A stretch of DNA of 64,000 nt from Planctomycetota bacterium (GTDB lineage Bacteria; Planctomycetota; Phycisphaerae; UBA1845; PWPN01). Where the stretch lies: positions 124,001 to 188,000 of the forward strand of contig JAKLEZ010000001.1 of the NCBI GenBank assembly GCA_022711465.1, given 5' to 3'. The notes under the pieces were generated by a model that was given only the letters and a program-made list of their open reading frames with translations, was not told where the DNA came from and did not search any database. The position numbers and the translations under genes are program-made. This document shows, piece after piece, positions 43,560-52,768 of this stretch. Each line of letters starts with the position of its first letter. Positions within the stretch are counted from its first letter, which is position 1.

Positions 43560-46100
43560 ATGTTCGAACGTTTCACTGATCGGGCCCGCAAGGTGATGGC
43601 CCTGGCCAACCAGGAGGCCCAGCGTTTCAACCACGAGTACATTGGGACCGAGCACATTTTGCTTGGGCTGGTGAAGGAAGGCTCGGGTGTCGGCGCGAAC
43701 GTTCTGAAGAACCTGGATGTCGACCTGCGGAAGGTTCGGCTTGAGGTGGAGAAGCTGGTCAAGCGTGGCCCGGACATGGTCACGATGGGCAAGCTTCCGC
43801 AAACCCCTCGGGCGAAGAAGGTTATCGAATACGCGATCGAGGAAGCCCGGAGCCTGAATCACAACTACGTGGGCACGGAGCATCTGCTTCTTGGCCTGCT
43901 GCGTGAGCAGGACGGTGTGGCTGCCCAGGTGCTGATGAACCTCGGGCTGCGGCTGGAGGATGTTCGCGAGGAGGTTCTGAACCTGCTAGGGGCGGGGATT
44001 GAGAACGAGGAAGCGGCGGCGGGCGGGGGGCCTCCGGGTCCCGGGGGTGAAGCCAAGAAGGGCAAGAGCAAGACGCCGGCCCTGGACTCGTTTGGCCGCG
44101 ATCTCACTGAAATGGCTCGCGAGGGCAAGCTTGACCCGGTGATTGGCCGGCAGCGTGAGATTGACCGGGTGATTCAGATCCTCTGCCGGCGGCAGAAGAA
44201 CAATCCCGTGCTTTTGGGCGAGGCGGGTGTGGGCAAGACTGCGATTGTCGAGGGTCTGGCCCAGAAGATCGTCAATGGTGAGATTCCCGAGCTGCTGGCC
44301 GATCGACGGATTGTGGTGTTGGATCTGGCCATGATGGTGGCGGGCACGAAGTACCGCGGGCAGTTTGAGGAGCGTATCAAGGCGGTGATGAACGAAGTCC
44401 GGCGAGCCCGGAACGTCATTCTGTTCATCGACGAGTTGCACACGCTGGTCGGCGCGGGCGGAGCCGAAGGTGCGATTGACGCCTCGAACGTGCTCAAGCC
44501 GGCGTTGAGTCGTGGCGAGATTCAGTGTATTGGGGCGACCACGCTTGACGAGTACCGCAAGTACATCGAGAAGGACGGAGCGCTGGAGCGGCGGTTCCAG
44601 CAGATCATCGTTGAGCCGCCGAGCCGGGACGAGACGATTCTGATTCTCAAGGGGTTGCGGGACCGGTACGAGGCTCACCACCGCGTTCAGATCACCGACA
44701 ACGCGTTGCTGCAGGCGGTGGAGCTGTCCGACCGGTACATCACCGGCCGGGTACAGCCGGACAAGGCCATCGACGTCATTGACGAAGCCGGGGCGGCCGT
44801 TCGTCTCAAGTCCATGACCAAGCCGCCGAATCTCGCGGAGATCGAGCGTGAGATCGAGAAGCTGATCATGGAGAAGGATGAGGCGGTCAAGAATGCCGAC
44901 TACGAGCGGGCGGCGGAGCTTCGCGACAAGGCCGAGGTCTCGCGGTCCAAGAAGGAGGAAATGCAGCGTGAGTGGCGAGACCGGGCGAAGGAAGTGGACG
45001 GTGTGGTCGACGACGAGGTCATTGCCTCGGTCGTATCGGGCATCACCGGCGTGCCCCTGACGCGGCTGGAGAAGACCGAAGTCCAGCGGTTGCTGCGGCT
45101 CGAGGACGAGCTGCACAAGCGGGTCATCAGCCAGGACGAAGCGGTTCGGGCGGTGGCCCGGGCGGTGCGTCGCTCGCGGAGCGGCCTGAAGGACCCGAAC
45201 CGTCCGATGGGCAGCTTCATCTTCATCGGGCCGTCGGGCGTGGGCAAGACCTACCTGGCCAAGTGTTTGGCCGAGTTCATGTTCGGTGACGAGGATGCCC
45301 TGGTCATTCTGGACATGTCCGAGTTCATGGAGAAGCACAATGTCAGCCGTCTGATCGGTGCCCCGCCGGGTTACGTGGGCTACGAGGAGGGCGGCCAGCT
45401 GACCGAGCGGATCCGCCGCCGGCCGTATTCCGTGGTTCTGCTCGACGAGATCGAGAAGGCTCACCCGGACGTGTTCAACATGCTGCTTCAGATCATGGAG
45501 GAAGGTCGGCTGACCGACTCGTTCGGGCGGCACATCGACTTCAAGAACACGATCATGATCATGACGAGCAACATCGGGGCTGACCGCATCACCAACCAGA
45601 GCGAGTTCGGTTTCGGCAAGCGTGACGAGGAAGTCAGCTACCAGAAGATGAAGACCATGCTGCAGGGCGAAGTTGAGCGTTACTTCCGCCCCGAATTCAT
45701 CAACCGCGTGGACGAGCTGGTCGTGTTCCACAAGCTGACTCACCAGGACCTGGTCAACATCGTGGATCTGGAGGTCAACAAGGTCGCCAAGCGGCTCGCG
45801 GAGAAGGGGTATCACCTGATCCTCGACCAGAAGGCCAAGGACTTCCTGATTGAACACGGAACCGACGAGAAGTTCGGAGCTCGGCCGCTCCGCCGGTCTA
45901 TCGAGAACAAGATCGAAGACCCGTTGAGCGAGGCGATACTCCGCGGCGAATACGAGGGCCGTAACCACATCAAGGTGACCATCAAGGACAACAGCGACGG
46001 CGATCCGGAGCTGCATTTCGAAGGTTATGCCCAGGAGCCCCCCGTCGAGGAGAAGCCGCCGGAGCCGGTCGGCGCCAGCAACGTCAACGACGAAACCTGA
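43560..46100 (+). CDS. clpC: AAA+ unfoldase ClpC
   Basis: 846 residues, normal for ClpC. Order: double Clp_N repeat (about 1-145, beginning [16 protein letters not shown]), first AAA+ module with Walker A GEAGVGKT at 220-227, a middle domain with a UVR motif ([19 protein letters not shown], about 439-457), and second AAA+ module with GPSGVGKT at 557-564. An FGF tripeptide in SEFGFGKRD sits where ClpC carries its VGF/LGF ClpP-binding loop. It unfolds substrates delivered by ClpS or tagged by McsB for a ClpP encoded elsewhere. Followed after 45 nt by a histidine kinase. Confidence 0.96.
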   Translation: MFERFTDRARKVMALANQEAQRFNHEYIGTEHILLGLVKEGSGVGANVLKNLDVDLRKVRLEVEKLVKRGPDMVTMGKLPQTPRAKKVIEYAIEEARSLNHNYVGTEHLLLGLLREQDGVAAQVLMNLGLRLEDVREEVLNLLGAGIENEEAAAGGGPPGPGGEAKKGKSKTPALDSFGRDLTEMAREGKLDPVIGRQREIDRVIQILCRRQKNNPVLLGEAGVGKTAIVEGLAQKIVNGEIPELLADRRIVVLDLAMMVAGTKYRGQFEERIKAVMNEVRRARNVILFIDELHTLVGAGGAEGAIDASNVLKPALSRGEIQCIGATTLDEYRKYIEKDGALERRFQQIIVEPPSRDETILILKGLRDRYEAHHRVQITDNALLQAVELSDRYITGRVQPDKAIDVIDEAGAAVRLKSMTKPPNLAEIEREIEKLIMEKDEAVKNADYERAAELRDKAEVSRSKKEEMQREWRDRAKEVDGVVDDEVIASVVSGITGVPLTRLEKTEVQRLLRLEDELHKRVISQDEAVRAVARAVRRSRSGLKDPNRPMGSFIFIGPSGVGKTYLAKCLAEFMFGDEDALVILDMSEFMEKHNVSRLIGAPPGYVGYEEGGQLTERIRRRPYSVVLLDEIEKAHPDVFNMLLQIMEEGRLTDSFGRHIDFKNTIMIMTSNIGADRITNQSEFGFGKRDEEVSYQKMKTMLQGEVERYFRPEFINRVDELVVFHKLTHQDLVNIVDLEVNKVAKRLAEKGYHLILDQKAKDFLIEHGTDEKFGARPLRRSIENKIEDPLSEAILRGEYEGRNHIKVTIKDNSDGDPELHFEGYAQEPPVEEKPPEPVGASNVNDET

Positions 46101-46130
46101 CGGCGGCCGGGGGAGAGCTCTCGCGTTTAG

Positions 46131-46145
46131 CGGGGAGATACCCCG
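46131..46145 (+). promoter_or_regulatory. hairpin covering the ribosome-binding site of the histidine kinase
   Basis: CGGGG (46131-46135), loop AGATA, CCCCG (46141-46145), directly abutting the GTG start at 46146. The GGGGAG ribosome-binding site is in the 5' arm and loop, so the structure would hide it. Could act as a translational switch or impose coupling to clpC. Confidence 0.4.
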
Positions 46146-48011
46146 GTGAATGGACACGACGAGCCCACGACGGCGACTCTGGACGAGGTCCAGGTGTTGC
46201 GCGATCGAGTGGCCGAACTCGAGCACGCCCATCGTGAGCGGCGGCTCATTGAAGAGTCGCTCATCGAGAGCAAGGCCCGGCAGAAGGCCATTCTGGACAA
46301 CATCCTGGACATTGCCTGGCTCAAAGACCGCGACTTCCGCTACGTGGCCGCCAACAGGGCCTTCACCCGCTTGTGCGGCATGAGCACGGACGAACTGGTC
46401 GGAAAGACGGACTACGATCTCTGGCCGCCGGAGCTGGCCGAGAAGTACCGTCAAGACGATCTCGAGGTCATGCGGACCGGCGTGGTCCGCCGCATCGAGG
46501 AGCCCTTGCAGGACCTCCAGGGCCGGATCACGCGGGTTGAGACGATCAAGACGCCGGTGCGAAACGACCGGGGTGAGATCATTGGAACAACCGGCATTGC
46601 CCGAGACGTCACGGAGCGTGTCCAGTCGGAAGAGGCCCTGCACCAGCGGATCGAGGCGCTGACCCAACCGCCAGGCGAGACGTCCTCCCTGGGTATCGAG
46701 GATCTTTTCAAGCTGGAGGACATCCAGGCCATCTCGGACGCCTTCGCCGAGGCCACCGGGGTCGCTTCACTGATCACGGATCTCGACGGCCAGCCCATTA
46801 CCAAGCCGAGCAACTTCTGCCGGCTCTGCCTGGAGCTGGTCCGCAGGACGGAGCAAGGCCGGCTCAACTGCATGCACTCGGACGCCCAGCTGGGCGAGAT
46901 GCGACCCGACGGCCCGGTGGTTCAGCCGTGCCTGAGCGCCGGGCTCTGGGGTGGCGGAACGAGCATCTGTGCCGGCGATCGCAGGATCGCCAAGTGGCTG
47001 GTCGGACAGGTTCTGGACGAGTTCCAGGACGACGAGCAGCTGCTGCGTTATGCCGACCGGATCGGGGTGGACGTCGAGGAGTATCGGGCCGCGTTGGGCG
47101 AAGTGACGCGCATGCCGCTTTCCCGGTTCCGGCGGGTGTGCGACGCCCTGGGCCTCATCGCCAACCAGCTCTCGACGCTCGCCCTGCGCAATGTGCAGCA
47201 GGCCCGGGAGATTGCCGCTCGCCAGCAGGCCGAGCGTGAGCTGGACTGCTACAAGAACCATTTGGAAGAGCTGGTCGAGCATCGTACACACGAGCTGGCG
47301 AAGTCCAAGGAGAACCTGCTGCGGGCCGAGCGGCTGGCCGCCCTGGGCACGCTGGCCGGTGGCATCGCCCACGAGATCAACAACCCGGTCGGCGGCATCC
47401 TGCTGCTGGCCCAGTACGCCCTGAGCCGCCGGACCGAGCCGGAGGACATGGTTGACGCCCTGGAGAAAATCGTCGGCTGTGCCCAGCGATGCAAGCTGAT
47501 CGTGCAGAACGTACTCTCATTTGCCCGGGCCCAGACCTCCAGCAAGGCACCGGCGGATCTCAACGTGGTGGTCCGGCAGGCGTGTGAGGCGGTGGCGGCG
47601 TACGCCGCGGACAACCACTGCAGGCTCTCGATTCACCTGGATGCAGGATTGGAGCCGCTGGCGATGAGCACCACCGGGATCGAGCAGGTTACCACCAATT
47701 TGCTTCGGAATGCGATCCAGGCGGGGGCCCGGTGCATTGACGTCCGAACGGACGGTGCTCCCGGCGGTGTTCGGCTGACCGTGGCGAACGACGGCGCCCG
47801 CATCGCCCCCGGCCAGATTCCCCGCTTGTTCGATCCCTTCTTCACCACGCGACACGGAGAAGGCGGTACCGGGCTGGGCCTGAGCATCGCCCACGGCATC
47901 GCCGCCGACCACGGCGGGACCATCGAAGTGACCAGCGATGCCGAGCGCGGAACGGCATTCGCGGTGTTCTTGCCGCGTCAAGCAGGCTCCATGGACCAGG
48001 GGGGCGGCTGA
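46146..48011 (+). CDS. PAS-PocR sensor histidine kinase
   Basis: 621 residues from a GTG. Coiled coil (about 10-40), PAS domain (about 45-160, ending VRNDRGEIIGTTGIARDVTER), then a PocR ligand-sensing domain (about 185-350: AISDAFAEATGVASLITDLDG, Cys-rich FCRLC and NCMHSD), a second coiled coil, HisKA with H409 in GGIAHEINNP, and a HATPase domain with N-box NLLRNAIQAGA and GTGLGLSIAHG. No membrane helices, so it is a cytoplasmic sensor; PocR domains bind small organic ligands or metals. Its stop overlaps the response regulator start. Confidence 0.92.
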   Translation: MNGHDEPTTATLDEVQVLRDRVAELEHAHRERRLIEESLIESKARQKAILDNILDIAWLKDRDFRYVAANRAFTRLCGMSTDELVGKTDYDLWPPELAEKYRQDDLEVMRTGVVRRIEEPLQDLQGRITRVETIKTPVRNDRGEIIGTTGIARDVTERVQSEEALHQRIEALTQPPGETSSLGIEDLFKLEDIQAISDAFAEATGVASLITDLDGQPITKPSNFCRLCLELVRRTEQGRLNCMHSDAQLGEMRPDGPVVQPCLSAGLWGGGTSICAGDRRIAKWLVGQVLDEFQDDEQLLRYADRIGVDVEEYRAALGEVTRMPLSRFRRVCDALGLIANQLSTLALRNVQQAREIAARQQAERELDCYKNHLEELVEHRTHELAKSKENLLRAERLAALGTLAGGIAHEINNPVGGILLLAQYALSRRTEPEDMVDALEKIVGCAQRCKLIVQNVLSFARAQTSSKAPADLNVVVRQACEAVAAYAADNHCRLSIHLDAGLEPLAMSTTGIEQVTTNLLRNAIQAGARCIDVRTDGAPGGVRLTVANDGARIAPGQIPRLFDPFFTTRHGEGGTGLGLSIAHGIAADHGGTIEVTSDAERGTAFAVFLPRQAGSMDQGGG

Positions 48012-48376
48012 TGAGCAGAGTACTGATCGTGGATGACGAGAAGATCTACTGCGACCAGCTCACGCTGATCCTGATGCGCGAGTCTCACGAGGTCCGCAGC
48101 GCCTCCAGCGTGGAGAAAGGCATCCAAGTCGGTCTCGAGTTTCGTCCGAATCTCCTGGTCGCCGATTGGCGGCTGGCCGACGGCCGTAACGGCATCGAGG
48201 TTGCCCGGGCTCTGGCCTCGGCCATTCCTGATCTACTGACCATCCTCATCACCGGGTGCCTGGTGGAGGAGATTCCGCGGGAGACGCGGCAGGGTGTTTT
48301 CCGCGTGCTGGAGAAGCCCTTCAGTCTAGACGAGGTTGTGACCACCATCCACGACGCGGCCACGAGCCCGGTCTGA
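48011..48376 (+). CDS. single-domain response regulator
   Basis: 121 residues, receiver domain only. Acid pocket VDDE (8-10 region), phospho-acceptor D52 in VADWRLADG, conserved Thr region (TILITG) and Lys in VLEKPF. It overlaps the kinase gene by one base (TGATG), so the pair is translationally coupled. Lacking an output domain, it must act through protein contacts, for example as a CheY-like messenger or in a phosphorelay. Partners cannot be read; fliM follows convergently at 48391. Confidence 0.92.
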   Translation: MSRVLIVDDEKIYCDQLTLILMRESHEVRSASSVEKGIQVGLEFRPNLLVADWRLADGRNGIEVARALASAIPDLLTILITGCLVEEIPRETRQGVFRVLEKPFSLDEVVTTIHDAATSPV

Positions 48377-48390
48377 CACGTCGTCCCCTC

Positions 48391-49398
48391 CTACAGCGAC
48401 TCTTCCTGCCCCGCGAGGCGTGTGATGCGCAGGGCGCGTGCACCTTTGTACTGGTAGAGCCGCCCGGCGAACTTGTTGCGATCCTCCACCTGGAGGATCA
48501 GATCGCAGTTCGCGGGCTTGCGGGTGGTGACAATATCGCCCGGCTGGAGGTTGATCAGCTCGTTGACCGTGATCATAGTCTGGCCCAGGAAGACCCGGAC
48601 GCCGACCTCGGCTGACTTGAGGTGGCGGCTGATCTGTTCGCGTTGCTCGTCGCTGGCCGCCTTGCGCTGGTAGGCCAGCCAGCTCTGGGTCGCCAGTTTT
48701 CCCATCACCGGCTCAATGACGTTGAACGGCAGGCACAAGGTCATGGTACCGGCGCGGGTACCCATCTTGAGCTCGAGGCCGATCACGACCACGACTTCGT
48801 TCGGAGCGACGATCTGCACCAGATGAGGATTGGACTCGGTCTCGGCCAGTTCGAAGTTCACTTCGACCAGGTTGGACCACACCTCGGTGAGCGTGTTCAA
48901 GGCCCGATCGGTGATCCGCTTGACCAGGCGCCATTCGATCGCGGTCAAGGGGCGCTGGGGAATGAACAGTTCCGCGTTTGAGCCGCCCAGGAGCCGGTCG
49001 ATGATCGGATAGACGATCAGCGGGCTGATCTCGAGACAGAACTGCCCTTCCAGGGGGCTGGTATTCAGGAGGTTGAAGCAGGTCGGGTTGGGCAGCGAGT
49101 GGATGAACTCACTGTAGGTCAGCTGCTCGATGGTGGCGACCCGGACCTCGACGATGGTTCGCAGGAAGTTGGAGAGGGATGCGCCGAAATTGCGAGCGAA
49201 GTTCTCGTGGATCGCCTCCAGGGCCCGGATCTGGTCCTTGCTGACCCGCTCGGGGCGTTTGAAGTCGTAGGTACGGACGTCCTGAGCCCGGGGCTTGACC
49301 CGGCTGGGAACCTCCGGCTCGGCGGCGGTCCCCCCTGCCCCGGCATCCACCGCGGACAGCAGGGCATCGACTTCAGATTGGTCAAGGACATCGGCCAT
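48391..49398 (-). CDS. fliM: flagellar motor switch protein FliM
   Basis: 335 residues from the ATG at 49398; a longer frame to 49494 adds residues not found in the family. The N-terminus DVLDQSEVDALLSAV is the conserved CheY-binding peptide. The middle (about 70-235) has the CheC-like fold (KRPERVSKDQIRALEAIHENFARN, GGSNAELF, RPLTAIEWRLVKRI), and the C-terminus is the SpoA/FliN-like domain (LRVFLGQTMITVNELINLQPGDIV). It forms the rotor switch. No other flagellar genes are in the window. The start has no ribosome-binding site and CCGATAA lies 13 nt upstream. Confidence 0.94.
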   Translation of the reverse strand: MADVLDQSEVDALLSAVDAGAGGTAAEPEVPSRVKPRAQDVRTYDFKRPERVSKDQIRALEAIHENFARNFGASLSNFLRTIVEVRVATIEQLTYSEFIHSLPNPTCFNLLNTSPLEGQFCLEISPLIVYPIIDRLLGGSNAELFIPQRPLTAIEWRLVKRITDRALNTLTEVWSNLVEVNFELAETESNPHLVQIVAPNEVVVVIGLELKMGTRAGTMTLCLPFNVIEPVMGKLATQSWLAYQRKAASDEQREQISRHLKSAEVGVRVFLGQTMITVNELINLQPGDIVTTRKPANCDLILQVEDRNKFAGRLYQYKGARALRITRLAGQEESL

Positions 49399-49411
49399 GG
49401 GTGCGTTGCGT

Positions 49412-49474
49412 TTATCGGACAATTCCAGGGGGGCTCTTGAGTTCCGGTCGGATCGACGGGCCAGTCCGATAATC
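49412..49474. promoter_or_regulatory. divergent CCGATAA pair between fliM and the DJ-1-like gene
   Basis: TTATCGGAC (49412-49420) and GTCCGATAA (49464-49472) form a perfect 9-bp inverted repeat 43 nt apart in the divergent intergenic region. Each copy points toward one gene: fliM (13 nt) and the DJ-1-like gene (about 130 nt). Could be paired -10 elements or an operator. Confidence 0.4.
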
Positions 49475-49601
49475 TCGTGATCGGCAGTCCTCACCAGGGG
49501 TATGGCCGGCCGGGGCGGTTGTGTCGCCCGAGGGCATCGGATAAGCTGCCGGCGTCGTCAATCCCATTGAACAGCGGAAGTTATGGCAGGAGGAGGCGTG
49601 C

Positions 49602-50183
49602 ATGTCGGCCAAGAAGATCCTGATGATCATCGGCGACTTCGTCGAGGATTACGAGGTCATGGTCCCCTACCAGGCCCTGACCATGGTCGGACACACCGTT
49701 CACGCGGTCTGCCCGGGCAAGCGGGCGGGTGAGAAGGTTCGAACCGCGATTCATGATTTCGAAGGTGATCAGACTTACAGCGAGAAGCCGGGCCACGACT
49801 TTGCCCTGACCGCGACCTTCGCCGGGCTCACTCCCGAGGATTATGACGCCCTGGTTATTCCGGGTGGGCGAGCTCCGGAGTACCTTCGCCTGGACGAGAA
49901 GGTGCTCAAGGTTGTCCGGCACTTTGCCGCGGCGGACAAGCCGATTGCGGCCATCTGTCATGGAGCCCAGCTGTTGAGCGGTGCCGGCGTCCTCAAGGGC
50001 CGCTCGTGCAGTGCCTACCCGGCGGTCGGGCCCGAGGTGACGAATGCCGGAGGGGTGTACGCGCACATCGCCCTTGACGCCGCTCACGTCGACGGCAACC
50101 TGGTCACGGCTCCGGCTTGGCCGGCCCATCCCGCCTGGCTGGCGGCATTCCTCAAGGTCCTGGGGACACACATCGAGCCGTGA
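49602..50183 (+). CDS. DJ-1/PfpI family protein
   Basis: 193 residues with the glutamine-amidotransferase-like fold. Nucleophile elbow AICHGAQLL with Cys119-His120; the N-terminal [17 protein letters not shown] carries the Glu/Asp of this family; [17 protein letters not shown] follows. Members are intracellular proteases, deglycases or chaperones; activity cannot be chosen from sequence. AGGAGGAG lies before the ATG. The last 32 nt overlap the 3' end of the convergent methyltransferase gene. Confidence 0.88.
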   Translation: MSAKKILMIIGDFVEDYEVMVPYQALTMVGHTVHAVCPGKRAGEKVRTAIHDFEGDQTYSEKPGHDFALTATFAGLTPEDYDALVIPGGRAPEYLRLDEKVLKVVRHFAAADKPIAAICHGAQLLSGAGVLKGRSCSAYPAVGPEVTNAGGVYAHIALDAAHVDGNLVTAPAWPAHPAWLAAFLKVLGTHIEP

Positions 50184-51012
50184 CCTGCATGATGTCGTAA
50201 GTATTCAGGGTGAAGCCCCAGGTGGCGGGGACGACTCTGGTTGCCGCGGTGTAGGCTGGTTTCATTCCCAGGCCGAGTGCCAGCACGGAATAGAGAATCT
50301 GGCGCAGGCTGCGGGCCACGCCGACGGGACGGACGTCCACGACCTCGAAGCCGGTTCTCTGGAGCAGGCGGGTCATCGTTTTCCGGCTGAAGTAGTGCAG
50401 ATGCGAGGGCGGGTGGATCATCCGCCATGTGCGTCCTCGGATTCGGGCAACCAGACTGCCGATGTCGCCGGTGGTGACGAAAAGGCAGGCGCCGGGCTTG
50501 GAAAGGTTTGCGATGTGGCCCAGGAAACGGTCCGGACGTTCCAGATGTTCAATCACGTCCCACATCACAGCGACGTCGATCGGCCCGCCGACACTCTCGG
50601 TCGTTGCGGCCAGGAAATCGTCGCAGCGGACGTCGAGTCCGAGCCGCTCGCGGGCGTAGCGAACGGCCTCGGGATTGACCTCGAAGCCGACGGTGTCGAA
50701 GGACTCTTTCGCCAGGTCCATGAAGAAGCCGTAGGCAGCGCCGATCTCGAGCAACCGTCCACCGGGGCACTGCCGGCGAACAGCGTCGAGGCGCGGGCGG
50801 AAGTTGCGTTTGAAGAATCCTTCATCGGCCAGGTAGTCCAGGTATTCGCCGCCGGTGAAGTAGTCGCCTTCGTAGAGGCGCCGGGCCTCGGCGGGCGGCT
50901 CGAGCCCGGCCGTCACGAAGCCGCACGCCGGGCAGCGCAGGAGGATGTCGAGATGGGTTTCGAAGCCGGTGCGGCCGCAGACCAGGCACGGGATCTCGGC
51001 GGCATTCGTCAC
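50152..51012 (-). CDS. zinc-binding class I SAM-dependent methyltransferase
   Basis: 286 residues from a GTG that overlaps the stop of the upstream FAD gene (GTGA). N-terminal zinc ribbon with Cys 9, 12, 27 and 30, then a Methyltransf_23-type domain: [15 protein letters not shown] (SAM loop), [25 protein letters not shown] and [12 protein letters not shown]-terminal hydrophobic patch ([11 protein letters not shown]) could contact membrane. This architecture (zinc ribbon plus methyltransferase) is common in lipid or polysaccharide biosynthesis clusters. Substrate unknown. Confidence 0.85.
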   Translation of the reverse strand: MTNAAEIPCLVCGRTGFETHLDILLRCPACGFVTAGLEPPAEARRLYEGDYFTGGEYLDYLADEGFFKRNFRPRLDAVRRQCPGGRLLEIGAAYGFFMDLAKESFDTVGFEVNPEAVRYARERLGLDVRCDDFLAATTESVGGPIDVAVMWDVIEHLERPDRFLGHIANLSKPGACLFVTTGDIGSLVARIRGRTWRMIHPPSHLHYFSRKTMTRLLQRTGFEVVDVRPVGVARSLRQILYSVLALGLGMKPAYTAATRVVPATWGFTLNTYDIMQVTARCVSPGP

Positions 51013-52607
51013 TTGATCGCCTCACTCATCTTCAGCACGGACTTACCCTCGCGGAGCCGTTGCTGAAGCCAGGCGACGTCGGTGTCTTGAACGGGCTTGC
51101 CCGACTTGGCCGCGGCGGAGGCCGCCAGTCCCGCGGCCTGCCCGATGATCATGTACTGCGGCTCCATGCGCATGGACGAGTAGGCTACATGCGAGGCGGA
51201 GAAGCACACCGGGACCAGGAGGTTGGGGCACTCCGCCCGTCTGGGCAATACGGTGCTGAAAGCGATTTCGTAGGGCTTGACCCGGACCTGCATGTCACCC
51301 TCGTTCTCGAGCATGCCGTCCGGGCGCACGATCCGCTGAACGTGGTGGGAGTCGGAATTGTAGGACCCCATGCCGATCGAGTCGGGCTTCTCGCGGTCCG
51401 TCTGCAGATCCTTCTGGATCATGACGTATTCGCCGATCATGCGCCGGGCCTCGCGGATGTAGAGTTGATGCGGCCAGTGCCCGGTGTCGACGAACTCGTC
51501 CTTGGCCAGCCCCCACTTGTTCATTTCGTCCTGGATGTGCCCAGGCACTGATGGATCGTTCGCCAGGAAATAGAAGTAACCCTGCACATAGCGAAGGTGG
51601 TCGTTCCAGATCCGCTGCCGTTTGGCGTAGTCGGCCTCGGGGTACTCCCAGCTCTCACCGATGTAGTCGGTTGAAATCGGCCCGTTGTTGTTGATGTCGG
51701 TTTTGCCGTTGGGCATCATGATGATGCTGAGGATCTGACCGAGGCGGAGGTCGTTCCCCTTGATGGCCAGGTAGCGGCGTAGGATCTCGTAGCGTGCCGG
51801 ATCGTATCCTTCCGGTTTGTTGAACGGGACCTGGTTCTCCCTGCGGTTGCACAAGCAGATGCGGAAGTTGTAGGCCTGGACCTTGTGGTCAGCCTGGCCG
51901 GTGCTGCCCCGCTCGCCGGGGTAGACCAGGGGGAGCAGCTTACCGTTCTGGTCGCGGCCGGGGATAGAGACGCTGAACTGGTGGAACTCGCACCGCTCGC
52001 GCACGCCGGCCAGAGTCTCGCCATACTGGTCCATGCCCTCGCGGCCCCAGGTGTAGCTCACCTTAGCCTGGGCCATGAGGTCGCCTTCGTAGGAGCAATC
52101 CATGAAGACCTTGGCGGCGAAGGTTGCGCCGTTTTCCGTCCGGAGGGTATGGATGCGGCCGTCCTTGAGGCTGACCCGATCGAGGCGGTGCCCGACCAGC
52201 ACCTGGACGCCCTTTTCCTTGAGCCAGCTGTTGAGAACCTGCTCGGCGATGTGGGGCTCGAAGTACCAGGAGAGTGGCTGTCCGTAGTGCCGGCCGACGC
52301 GCACGAAGAACTCGCGGGACATACCCCCGATGACGATCTTGTTGCCGAAATCGGTGGCTCCGAGCCCGCCGGAGACCATGCCGCCGATGTGCCGATGGGG
52401 CTCGAGGAGGGCGACGGACGCGCCTTCCTGAGCGGCGGCCAGGGCGGCGATGGCCCCGCCCGCGGTTCCGCCGTAAACCACGACTTCGTAATAGCTTGGC
52501 TCAGCGGCAGTGCAGGCCGAGGCCGCTCCTGCCGCGACCAGCAGGGCGATTTGCAGGCTGGCCCTGATCACCGCCCGGGTCGAACGCTTGTTCCAGCTCG
52601 ATCTCAT
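51009..52607 (-). CDS. exported FAD-dependent oxidoreductase
   Basis: 532 residues from the ATG at 52607, fixed by GGGAGG 6 nt upstream. The N-terminus has two Arg-rich clusters and a hydrophobic stretch ending ASACTA, which may be a signal peptide or lipobox. The dinucleotide-binding fold VVVYGGTAGGAIAALAAAQEG (a GxGxxG variant) is followed by GGMVSGGLGATDFG and FMDCSYEGDLMA, typical of the FAD_oxidored family abundant in planctomycetes. Members are thought to act on sugars or other exported metabolites, but this is unproven. Overlaps the methyltransferase start by 4 nt. Confidence 0.85.
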   Translation of the reverse strand: MRSSWNKRSTRAVIRASLQIALLVAAGAASACTAAEPSYYEVVVYGGTAGGAIAALAAAQEGASVALLEPHRHIGGMVSGGLGATDFGNKIVIGGMSREFFVRVGRHYGQPLSWYFEPHIAEQVLNSWLKEKGVQVLVGHRLDRVSLKDGRIHTLRTENGATFAAKVFMDCSYEGDLMAQAKVSYTWGREGMDQYGETLAGVRERCEFHQFSVSIPGRDQNGKLLPLVYPGERGSTGQADHKVQAYNFRICLCNRRENQVPFNKPEGYDPARYEILRRYLAIKGNDLRLGQILSIIMMPNGKTDINNNGPISTDYIGESWEYPEADYAKRQRIWNDHLRYVQGYFYFLANDPSVPGHIQDEMNKWGLAKDEFVDTGHWPHQLYIREARRMIGEYVMIQKDLQTDREKPDSIGMGSYNSDSHHVQRIVRPDGMLENEGDMQVRVKPYEIAFSTVLPRRAECPNLLVPVCFSASHVAYSSMRMEPQYMIIGQAAGLAASAAAKSGKPVQDTDVAWLQQRLREGKSVLKMSEAIK

Positions 52608-52645
52608 GTCTACCTCCCTTATTGCCTCGACGAACAAGATCTACA

Positions 52646-52672
52646 CAGGATGAGCCGGATGAGCAGGATGTC
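52646..52672. repeat. three 9-nt units (CAGGATGAG-type)
   Basis: caggatgag, ccggatgag, caggatgtc in tandem, in the gap between the FAD gene start and pdxA. Short runs of this nonamer recur between genes in many bacteria; function unknown. Confidence 0.4.
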
Positions 52673-52768
52673 AATGGGTGGAACGTACGGGGAGGGTCAG
52701 ATTTGGGCTCGGTTCGATGGCCGGGATGTGGTCGTGCATCGGGCGTCGAGCCCGTGGTCGGAAGGTGC

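Noticed and set aside
43986..46667. Very long minus-strand reading frame (about 890 codons) opposite clpC
   Set aside because: Shadow of a GC-rich gene: the plus strand encodes a complete ClpC, and the minus frame has no motif or ribosome-binding site.
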